Source: Tubulanus polymorphus (Eukaryota > Nemertea > Palaeonemertea > Tubulaniformes > Tubulanidae). Taken from it: a DNA stretch of 64,000 nucleotides. The position numbers were made by a program, and so were the translations under genes. Positions 35,901-47,900 of this stretch are shown one piece after another (within the stretch, counting starts at the first letter, position 1; every line of letters begins with the position of its first letter). The notes beneath the pieces were generated by a model. The model made no database searches, was not told the DNA's origin, and was given only the letters and a program-made list of their open reading frames with translations. Where the stretch lies: contig NC_134028.1 in assembly GCF_964204645.1 (NCBI RefSeq), positions 5,308,501 to 5,372,500 on the forward strand, given 5' to 3'.

Positions 35901-38900
35901 GGTCGACTACGACGCCGACGAGTCACAGCTGTTTTACTCGCAGCGAACGTAACCGCTTCGATTCCCGCGTGGATTCCGTTGTCGCGCAGGAATTTAACAG
36001 GTTGTTTTTACGCCGGGCTAATCACGATACGTCGCGACGGGGAAAACGATCGGTGTTTAACTCATTACCGAGAGACGCCGGTGACAGATCACTTGTAGGT
36101 CGGCGTACAACTCCCCGAGGAGTCGTACGAGTCCCGGTTCGGATCAACACGCGCGCACACGCCGCCGATATTTCTTCCTCTCTCTCTCTCCTCGCGCGAC
36201 GTCTTCGTAGCGTGACAATTTCTAAACCGACGGAAACACAAACCAGAAATGATCAACCGCTTTGGGAAATACCCGACCGCGACTTTACTATGCACACGGG
36301 AATCGCTGTTTTTGCAACCTGTTCGGTGACAAAGTTTTCCGTGACATCCTCGATAACGAAAACTCAATTTCGATTTAGATTCCCCTTGTTGTTCTTTTAC
36401 GAGCTTATTTAATTTTCTGACGCATAGTTTAATGGGCTAATGTACTGTGAGTTTACATGCTTTCTCACGTCTGTTTTTGGTCAGTCCACCTAATAATGGC
36501 TGTTTGTCAACAGCTGAAACGTTGTGATTTTATTTCAATAACTTTTATCACATAAGATTCTATTGTATGACTTTTCATCTATCCATTTTGATTTCTTCGA
36601 GGAGAGCATTTGTTTAGAGAGCATTTCTCTAACGATTTATTGAATGAGAAATCATTTTAAACCTGAAATTATGAATTTTCCTTGAGTGTGGAACAGGTTT
36701 TATATCATGGACCAATGAGGTTTAAGTTTGAGTCCTTTGAGTTTGACTTAATATTTAAGCTGCTATCACAATAGCTTTTCTATTGAGTGAGTGGTTCAGG
36801 TTCAGGCTCTCTAATCTAGGCACGGGCCTAATTGGTCTGTTGCGCGCAGATTTGACCCGGGCCAAATCATTTTTGTGTGATCACAGCTTTAATCAAAGTT
36901 GTATCCATATTGCTCCAGATTGTGACTGGTAAAAAGTTCTGCATCATCTCTGCATCATCTCTGCATCATACCTTGAATAGGGCTTTCAAATGACCTTTCC
37001 TATTTTTCCCTGCGGTACAGAAAATCTCATGTCAACAACAGTTACACATCACAGTATTGACAATCGTATGTTGTCCAACTATCAACAATGCTTCCGTACT
37101 ACGCAGAAACACTGATGATACCAATTACGCATTTAATAGGCTTCATTTCGCTGCCGGTAGTCGGTCTCAGCCTGGAGAGAAGTATACGCATAGATTACCT
37201 CTATTACACCCAAATCAAACCACATATCTCTGTTTCTATTTCTGGTAGTCATTAAAATCGTTCTCTTCGGTAATGATTCTATAAGACCGATTCCTCGATT
37301 CAATCTGTTGACAAGGTTCAACAAGCTTTCGAGAAACTATGCTCCAGTTTTTCTTGTAGAATATGCGCGAGTTTTGAAAAAACTGGTTCTGAAAATGTAG
37401 TTTTACTGCCCAGAACCTTATTAAAGAAAAAACCATAAGAAATAAAGTACTCCGCATTTTCTAGCTATGGATTTTGGGGTCTCAGAGGCCCAGAATTGTG
37501 TATATCGAGTAAATCTTTTTTCGAAATCACTTTAATAATCGATGCTTTTTTTCATTTCAGGATGCTCCACCTCCGGGTTCATACGAAGTCGGCAAATCAT
37601 TCGACTCGACTCAGAAACAACTTCAGCCAGCGAAACCGCGTTCGGATGAAGGGGCCCGCAAGCAAGGCGCTTTCTTATCATCCGCTTCCAGATTTGTTCC
37701 ACCTCACGATATCATACTTGAAGAAGCCGATCCTATGATACCAGGTAACGCATCTAGATTTTTAGTCCTAAGGCTAATGTAGGACCTTAGTCATATTCCA
37801 TCAGGTACTGCATTGTCCTTTGATTTGAATCATTTACAGCTACTTACTTCATTAATAGTAGTGAAACCTCTTAATGAAACTTGTCTAGATGTGCTGTGCA
37901 AATAATGGGTCCAGTGCACCACCTAGCAGCAGAACTAGGCACTGAAAACTCAGTGAGGAAACTTTTTCAGCGACATGACATGACCTTATAACTGAGGAAC
38001 TGGGTTGAAATTCAAAAAATTCTCTTGACAAAATTTAGCTATTGGCCCTAGATACAACATAATCAAAATGCAATGGGCGCTAACGCGTGGTTATTTCAGA
38101 TTTCGAGCCTGAGCCCGAGAACCGTTATCGCCTATGGCTTGTTGTTTGATACATTTGGGCATGGTCCTAAGAATTGACTTAGCACAACTTACAGACCGAA
38201 TATTTTCTGTGCATTTCATATGATTAAAAAAACTTGCCGGCTCAAGTCATGAATCTGTGGTTAATTCGGGACCATTATCCTGCGTGCGTCGTTCCTTCCC
38301 CCGGTAGTTTGATAAGTATTTGGTGAAATAGGATGTTGTCGATACGTGTTCAATTGGATAATGATGGTGAATTGTTCGTAGAGGACTCTCTTCACATTCA
38401 CAGAGACGAGCTATCGAGAGAGAGATCGAGAGAGAGAGAGCACATAATGAGGCTTACTTCACTTCAATCTCACGAGACCGGGATAAATATATAATCATAT
38501 CGGTGTAGATCGAGCGTAAGAGGGCTGATTTTCTTGTTCGTTGATTTCACGCTGGTATCGTCGAATACGCAGTCCCAAAATCGAGTCAGTCAGTCCTCGA
38601 TTCGTAACTGTGTTTACGGTGATTATGACCGATTCAACAAGTCATTTTCCGAAATTAGTTTAGAGTCGTGCTTTGGTCTCGTACGCGTATGAAGAACCTC
38701 TCGGGACTGAACGCTCATGACGAAATAGCCTGTTGATTCCGTACGCGAGTATTCTCTCGTGAATACTTCAACAACGACAAATCATAATTACTTCAGCTGA
38801 AATTTTAAAATGTCGAATTTAGCTGATTTTCTTTGCGTTTAATGTTTTTTTTATATAGAAAATTTAAAAAAAATGATATTACGATATTAACCAAAATATT

Positions 38901-41900
38901 CTGTACTGAATCAACCTAAGTTTCTATTTCAATCTGTTGTTTAGGAAGAATGTCTTATCTCTAACAATGGAATGGTCAAACTTGGGTCACGTCGTGGTCT
39001 GAAAAAGTCACAAATTAACGGGATTCGTTTTAGACAATAGGTTACCGTGAACTCAATAAACAATGGCCTTATCCTGTATCTAGGGGCAAATTAACTTGTT
39101 TATCAAATTCCTGTATAATTTAAGAAACCGCCGAGTGTCAACTTTGATAAATTATGAATTATGATTAATCGAATTTTTTTGAAGAGAGCAAGTGTGAATA
39201 TGTACTTAGGCTTATGGCGTAGCCTTGGAGTACTCCAAAATGTGGCAGACCCGACTAATATTAGCCTTCAATTGCTATCAAATGACTACTATTAGTCTAT
39301 CATTTTTATGTCTAATTATTGTCATTGGAGTGAAAAGTAATTAAAACCGTACTGACTGATATAGGATTGTACACACTAGTACTATATATATGGGAAGCAA
39401 AGATGTGTATATTCTCTTCTCTTCACTATGTAATTCAATGCTTTCGATCATAAATCAATAATCAATACGTATTAGCCGGCTTTATTTACAATAAGGTAAT
39501 TAGAATCAACGTTAGGATTGTCACCGTAGACTTCAGTCAACAACATCAAACAACGTTTCCAGACGTGAATGTAACAAATTGTTTACATGTGTAATGTATA
39601 GGCAGTCTATTGAGTCGTGTGTCCTTGCAGCGTTTCTTGATATTCCTCCAGTTCAGTGGGTGCCGTACCATAATCGGTTGGGACTGATGAAACTCCTAGC
39701 CCGTTCATATTTAGGAAGCTGCTAACTATTTCATCATAGATCATTCATAGATTCATAGATCATAGAATATTATTCTTAACCTGTTTCAAATTGCTCCCAA
39801 TTGATGAAACACTATATCCATGTTGAAGCTTAGTAGAGAGAATCCCACAATAGTAAGGAAAAAACACAGTCCGAAAATGTAACTGAAGCTAGTAGTTTAT
39901 TCAACGTTTCGACTATATCCTAATAGTCATCTTCTTTATACCTGAATTTATCTCTTATCTCTTGTGGGATTCTCTCTACTTTCAAATTGCACATGATTTC
40001 TAACTTAAAAACCAGTTTGATAGAAATGGTCTCACAAGAAGTTGTTAGATTGTCTACAGAACCAAAATTGGGCAAGATGCTGCCCCCCTGGGTTACTACA
40101 GTTCATTGCTCGGTTAACCAGCCAGTATAATCAACCCTAACAAGTTTATCTGCGGCCTTTCATTTTTCCAGAGCCCCTGCTGTGAAATGATTCCAGAAAA
40201 ATATCCGTTTCTATGATGAAAAAGCACTGTTATCATCGTATATCGTTTTAATATGAAAGATTAATGATGACATCACGCGTATCTCGGCGTTGATGCTGTT
40301 TGACTAGTTATTTGAACTCGTTGAAAAGTTTAATAACTTGTTGATAAACTACGTCGCGACCGTCTACTTAAATCCGCGAGCGATCCAAAAAAGTTTCCCG
40401 AGCGACTCCGTCGCGCGCGGGAGTGGGGGTTATCGATGGCAATTACTGGTCGCTTTAAACCGGTGCGTTGAAATGCTGCATCTGTCGCATCTGCGTGCAG
40501 CTTTATCGGTGCGATCTTTATTCCCGTATAATGAGAAATGAAAACTGTCGAATAATTGACTGGATTCGCATTCGATAAAAAATCATCGAAGTTTATACGC
40601 GATATTCTATTCGAACGTATTGATGAGGTTTTGATAGAAACTGCTTAATCGTTATTTGGATCTGAAGTTTACGATTTCTTAGCAAAATATATGATGCAAT
40701 ATGCAATAAGGATGATAAACTGAAGCCCCCATACAACCCACCCTCCCCGCAGGTTACGAGTCACTTGTACTTTTACATAAAAGAATGATTTCAGCCTTAT
40801 CCTTTAGTAAAGTTTGGAACTTTGTAGAGACGTTCAGAATCATTTTCTTTCTCCGAATGAGTCACAGACTCGCACATTACCACCTGCCTAACTTTTTAAA
40901 AACCTTTCTTTAAAACTTGAAATGAGCCTCCCCAGTTGTTGTATTCCCATTTTTCCATGCGAGCGTAAGTCCCACTCATCTGGGACTGAACCGATGTTTA
41001 GCTGGATAATGAACTGTGCGCAAAGTTTTGCGCCAGAATTTAGTGAAGATTTTATTGTAAGGAAGTTTTGACAGATCTAAGAGCTGGCCATTCATTCATT
41101 CTTTAGGTAATTAAGATGGATTTTGTGTAATCTGTGTACTCAGTCTCTCTTATTGCAAACATCCACTACTGAGTCTTTGTATTTCAGTTTTCCCTGAGTC
41201 ATCGGTAAGACTTCCCAGGGAAAAAAAGATTCTTTGCCTGAACTGAAACTAAATTTTCGTTTGGTCGTATGTTTTTCAGGTCCCGGCGCGTATGAAATTA
41301 AAAAAGATAAATCAAAAGGTGGACTCATGGTTACGAAGGATAAGAGATTCAGAAATAAGAAAAGTGATATTCCTGGTCCGGGCAGTTATGAGGTAAGCAT
41401 AACCCATCAGAGTTCTTCCCTGATCTATTAAGCGATGATACCGGGTGTCATTGAAAGCGTTATACTTGAGATCGGTCAGGGAGTTATGAATCTTACCCAA
41501 TAATGATGAGGATCTATGAATTCTTATTTTTGAAGGTGCTGCATGTCTAAGATAATATGAATAAGAATTCCTCTGCTTCATCCTAAATTTTTCATTCCTT
41601 AGCCCAGGTCTTTCAAGAATCTTAGAAAATCACCTTTGGAATAGGTGCTTGTGAAAGTTTTTGAAAATGATTTGAAAAAGTGTTTGGAAGTATTCGAATT
41701 TAAGGCGGTCCATCAGGCCCGATACTGGACCTGTCATCACAAGAGAGTTCTAGTCGTTTACTACGCATCGTAAATACGCGACTAGTAAAGTGACTAGATG
41801 CGATCTACGCTCGTCGTAGTTGTTTTATAGTCGCGGGACAATGCAACAGGAGGTAATTCATTCAGCACTCTCGTCGAGTGGAGAAATGTGTAATTTGGAC

Positions 41901-44900
41901 CATAAGACAAATTACAACCGAATAGAGTGGTCTTTCCGCGCGAGAGAGAGAGGAGAGAGATACAGATGAGTCAGTTTATGATGTAGATCTTTAAACGTCA
42001 AGCGACAGAAGAGAAAGTGAAGACTGCGCTGTTCGTCTGATTCATACAGTTGTCACATTCAACGAGTTGATGGAAAGCCCCTTTAAGATCATCACGCAGT
42101 GAGCAATAGATCGCTCGCCGCTGATATACTCATAAACGAATATTCGCAATAAAACTTTGCCGTCGTCGACGATCTTGATAAAAAAATCACTTCGGAAGAT
42201 AGTTTTTTTATAGATTCGCTATTTCGTAGCGAGTTTTTTCATCTCTCGACCGGCTGAGCACCATTCGCGACGACGAACTTCAGTTTCCGTAGTTAGTCGA
42301 CTAGCGGACGGAGCTAATAATCGAATGCGGTTCAATCTCACGCGTTTCGCAACATCGGCCATCTTGGAACCAGTTCCGAAATACAGCGATCGCGCTCAGT
42401 TGCGTGGTGCAATATTTCCGGACTATAGTTCCGACTAACTGACGATCAGTTTTTACTTAGTTCGCGAATAGTCAACTGACTCCGATGACCGAAGTTCGCC
42501 CGGGTTGCCAAGCGGCTTTCTGGTTTTTCCTCTATCGATGATGAGAAAGGCTCGAGAAAAACCATCGACCAAGTCGGCCGAATTTTTAAACCGTCTCGAC
42601 TGACATGACGATAAACCACTCGATCACTGCTATTCTTATCCGACGCGCAGCGACCTGCTCCCGCGTCAATTCGACTTTTGATATGAAAATTCGAAAAAAA
42701 AGAAATTACTTTCAATTAAAGCGACGCGATTTTGACGAGTGCATCCCTAGACGAATTTAATCAGTAGCGGAAATATTTCTATAGTTTACGTCGGGAAGAA
42801 ACAACGACCCGTACATGTCACCATAGCGCGGTGCCTCCTCCCAACGAACGAACGCAGTCAATCAATTTTCCGTAATTATAGAAATAAATGAGATTCGATA
42901 CGACGCGTTGTTGTTCGTTAACGGCTCCCGAGTTCGATAACTGCTTCAACAACCGCTAAATAAAGCAGCAACTAGTGGCACGACTGACGACGACGTGCGA
43001 TTTCTAATAATAATGATATAAGAGAACGTGTTGATTTAATGCCGAAATTATGTTGATTTAGTGTCAATTTTGCTCATTTCTCTGTATTTTTCTGTAATTA
43101 TTAAGTGATCGAATGCGTGGAATGTCATCAACGACAGATATATTCTCTATTATCTATGTTTTTCCGCGAGTGTCGTCGAGATATTTAGTCAACTACTTTC
43201 ACTCTCTCTCTCTTCTCTTTCTGTCTTTCTCGCGCTCTCTTTCTCTCACTCTGAAATCTGAGTCATAGTTTTTGACATTGTTATCGATTAGTCTCTAAAT
43301 TCTGTCAAGAGTTTGCGAAATTCCGTCGAAAGCGATATGAATTTCAATGTGTTTTCGAAAATAGCGAAAACATCGCTCTCAGCGGACGAGTGAATTCCGA
43401 TCTGGTAAACGGTTGTCAAAGTCGGTGCAGGTGACCTCGAACTTTTCACGCTAATTTTCTATTCGTCTGAAACGTTTCCTTTCTGGAAAAATTGTTGCGC
43501 AACGATGAGTGAGAATTCGACTTTTAATCGTATTTCAACCAATCGAGTCAAATCTTACTGTTATTTGAAAGTGAAATTGGGCGTCAAATCATATGCCAAC
43601 AACTCCTAAAGCTAGGGCCAGAGTCAAACTGGCAACTGGGTCCGGAGACAATTCTAATGGCCATCTTGATTGCTCCGTTCCAGAAGATGGAAGATTTCGC
43701 TGCCGTAAAGACGCAAGAATTGGCAAAACTTTCAAAGGCAGCAATCAAAAGTGAAAGCAATGTTTGACGTTTTTGGTGTGGCTAAAATTGACCCTGGCCC
43801 ATTTCATGTGAAAATTTGTTGCCGGCTAAAAATGCTCGTGCGATCGCGGCTTACATCTGACTCCGGAGTCAAATCATGGACTCCGAGTGCGTGTACAGTC
43901 AATTCTATCCGTAGAACTCTACGATCTGATATATCGCCCTCTAAATAACGTCTTGATATCCGTACAGGCCGAGTATCATAGAATCGTGTAATCACATTTC
44001 CTATTTCATCTCGTTCTCGATCGGATGATAGATCAGTGACATGTCCAGTATTTCTGTGTTCGAGATGAAACGCTGATCAGTTTGTTTGTATACACTGTTT
44101 ATCCAATCAGTATCCGGCGCGTATGACCAAATACGCTCGTTTCTGGTTTCCGCTACCGACTTCCCGGAGCCCGACGACGCACTTTCATCGATATCGGTAT
44201 ATGTTTTATTGAATCAATGATTAATATCATCTGCTCGTACTTAATGCCTTATATGGAATTATCTACCCGTGATTCTGTCGAGAGGATATTTATTTACCTC
44301 TAATGCGGCGGATGTCCATTTTCGATTCGAAACATAACGGCGAAAGAATTTTTTCGAGTTTTTCCGGCCGTGCACTAGGTTCAGCGAGGAAAGAAAACGT
44401 GGAAAGGCTTTTTCCATTTTTTCAAAATCAATCCCCAAACCATATTTTCAGGATATTTCACAGAAAAATGGAAATATAAGATCAGGGAAAAAATCTAAAA
44501 AAAAAAAAAAAACAGAAATCAGAGCATTTCCATGTGGGTCTTACAAAGCCTTAAAGGCTGCTAATGCAGGTATCTAATGAAAGAGAAATGAGAACTTTGT
44601 AATCTTCTGTCGGGTGATCACGTTCGGATGAGGATTTCGTTTGACCAATGACTTGATTGTTTAAGTAGTCGCGTTATACGATCAGGAAACTGATGTATCG
44701 AGCCAACAGTAGTAGATTGCTAAGTAAACGACTCTCGCAGTCGGTCGACTCCCGCGTTAGTCGATCAAACCGGTTATTTACCCCCATTCCACAATTCTCC
44801 CAATCATCTAATTCGGGATTGGGTATTGAAATTGTAGCCTGATTCAGTTACGCAGTCAATAGGGATTTAAACGATGTTCTTACCGAGTTCGTCGTTTCTC

Positions 44901-47900
44901 TCTGGCTCGAGACCGGACTTCTAATTAGCTGTACGGGTCGGTTATTAGAGTTTATTGTGCGACGTCAACCGGTCAGACTGGACATAATCGAATTGTGAGA
45001 CTTGCCGCTAATGACATGTTTTAAGCCGTAATGACCCATATGGTTGTTCTCTTCGGACCATTTCAGCCTGATTTACTGTTTAATTCTTGACGACCTAAAT
45101 GAAAACACTGTCATTAATCTAATATCTAGAAAGCCGCGATCACGCAGAGATGGTTTGGCCGGGGTCAGATTGGTCCAGATCAGACCGAGTCGGATTTAGC
45201 CCATGCCTAATTAGGGAGCGTGTTCACACGTAAACCATTAATCATCCACATTCACATGTAAACTATATTTTGGCCCGGGCCTAAAACATGGGTATGATCA
45301 TGGCTTACATGGACTTCTCTCAGACTTTTCCGTACAATCCAGCTTTACAGAGCCATGTGGTATGATAAGAGTGAAAGGTACTCAGGCAGTGAAAGGAGAG
45401 GATTTGAGCCTTCAAAAGGTAGTAAAGGTGCTTGCCGAGACTGGTAATAATCTTTAGTTTTCTCGGGTCCCAGCGTTCTACAGTTGAATTCTACAGATCA
45501 ATTGATAGATGTAGAATCTGTATGATCAGTAGATGTAAACAGATTTAGAGGTCTAGTTTCGATGTCCACTGTTGTTTACTGAAGAGACTGATGACATACG
45601 ATTGAGCAACGATCAGTTCGAGTCTAATGTTCACTTTTTGACTCACTCTATCAATACACAGATGTTGTTCAGCTTCAAGACTTACATCCACGTTACTTTC
45701 CTGAGTCAGATTAACATTTTGCTGTCAGTCATTTTCAGGTACAGCAAAGGACGGAGCATGCATATCTTTGTAGTCTGTTATGATATGGGTCTAAGGATAC
45801 TATAGCAAAGCCGCGATCACACAGAGACGATTTGATACAGATCAGGCTTGAGCCAAATTTGGCCCCTGTCTAATTAGATAGCGCGTGCCAACTGTAAACC
45901 ACTCACTCAATACTAAACAGTGCTCTAACAAAGCGAAGTGGGTCATTTTCGGAACCAGTTGCAATTCAAACGCAATCATTTGTCCGGTGCTAAAATTTGG
46001 CTCAAGTCTGGTTGGTTGGAAATTTGGCACGGGCCATAAACGCTCGTGTGATTGCGGCTTCTGTGTTGTCAGAAATCGTGATGATACTCAATGGAACTGC
46101 AGTTCTCGTCGTCCGGTTCAAAGCTCGTGTAGAACTCGTCATTTTTTCTTCACCAACAAACGTGCGCGAAAGATGATTGAAGATAATCTATTAGCGACGC
46201 TGACAGTTTGACCAGTAGTTGTGTGACAACTATTAATTACTTCTCAATCATAAGTCATGCGCGGCTTTAGGGCTGCGACTTCTCGGATCTGACCGTCGAT
46301 ATCCGGCAGTGGTCAGCGCGCGCTGTACTAGTTGGACATTTTATTGACCTCGACTGTAATTGCTTGACCATGTTGCGCGCCGGTCTGCGTTAATGAGTTA
46401 CATGCGCCGATGACTAATGTTATTATGGATGAAACAAAGCTGACCGCCAACGCTCGGTTAGTTACGGTTTATACTTCTCAATTCATTGAAGATTCATCGA
46501 TTTCTGAAATCGATTGATCTTTACTTCTTACCGAGGAACGGATTGTCCGGATTTCAGTCGAGGATTCTATCGATTCTATTCTGTCTTCGGTTATGAGTCA
46601 AATCAACCCTTTTGTTTATCGCACGGAACGTTCTATTTCTTCCATATATCAGTATTTGGAAAACGTTTCTCAGGGAAAACTTTTCATTCGCTTTTCAGGA
46701 TTGTATTAATTCAAAGCTTCCATCAGTTGTGAGTCAATCCAATCCTTTTGTTTAAAGGCGTATTGACCATTGACAAATCCCTTCAGTGTGATAAATTCTT
46801 ATTCTTTAGTCTTTCTTCCACGAGAACATTGTTTAGATTCATTAAGGACTTTCTACTGGGCGTCTAGGGAAAGATAGATATGAAATCTGATCATAGCAAA
46901 TATCCTTTTTTCCAAAATACTACAATAGAGACTACTAGGCCCAGTTGCAGTCATGACTTAAGTCCAAAAGGTTCATAAAATCTTATGACTGGTCTTAAGT
47001 CGTTAGATTGGCTTTAGAACTTAGTCAGTCAAAGACTGGTCCCAAATCTAAGTCTTGACTGCAACTGGCCCCTGTATAATGATGACTAAAGGTAGATTCA
47101 GTAGTATGATGCATGTAAATTCAGTAGTATGATTGCTATTTAATCATAGATATAGCTGTACTAAGATCTGGTCTGTCTGATTCTGATGTAAATGGCAATC
47201 GAACTGCTACTGAATGATATTATTCCTGCTGTGATCAATTCCAGTTTAGGTCTGTAACGACCATCAATGCGCGTGTTACGTCACAGTCGTAGTGTCCAGC
47301 TTATCGCTTCAATGACTCAGCAGATTTCAGCATCGCGCGCGCGCGGCCGCTGCAGCAGCAGCGAACTGATGAGAATCGACAACAAGTTTTAATCCGAGTC
47401 CATTATTACGATTCCCCGAACTACGGGTTTGAATGTCTCCAGCGCGAAGTGAATCAACACATTCTCTTTGTAAGCACCGGTCTCCGGGGACTCGGCGGTC
47501 GAGACTCGGCGAACATATGTAATCTGTGACTCCGACCAGTCATGGATCGATGCGGCGTTTGTTTCTCACAAGGATTACAGCTGACTCACTGAGCCGACGA
47601 CCTCTCTACGGACCCTACTCGCTGCATGTCTTATTACTCGAGCTGTTAATTGATAATTGAAGACCTCGGTGAATTTTCAGGAAAGTGACCACACCCTTAA
47701 GTAGAGATAATAGAGATACGTTGCTTGACATCTAACTTTGGATTGTCATAAAACCTGTTGTCGAAACCTCGCACCCACCCCAGGACCCAGTTCCACAGTC
47801 GTGAGTTAAGATTTGACTCTGAGTTAACTCATTGAAAATGAACAAATTCTAACTCGGAGTTAACTATAACTCTTGACTGTGGAACTGGATCCAGTTTTTC

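Larger units (their letters stand above)
27844..37560 (+). other. STPG2 intron 8 (9.7 kb)
   Basis: Holds a CAGGGAA-family copy (29440-29720), a 172-bp tandem array (30813-31332), a CpG-rich stretch with a (CG)n run (33340-33605), the Harbinger-like MITE (35031-35386), a possible SINE fragment (35455-35650), a CpG-rich block (35850-36370) that produces a spurious 198-codon ORF, a hammerhead-like fragment (36490-36520) and a MITE end (36782-36890). The stretches 27900-29400 and 31350-33300 hold nothing I can name. Confidence 0.7.

Noticed and set aside
35816-36412. 198-codon plus-strand ORF
   Set aside because: CpG-rich, stop-poor sequence with long ORFs in other frames too; the peptide shows no domain, and it lies inside STPG2 intron 8 without splice signals that would fit.
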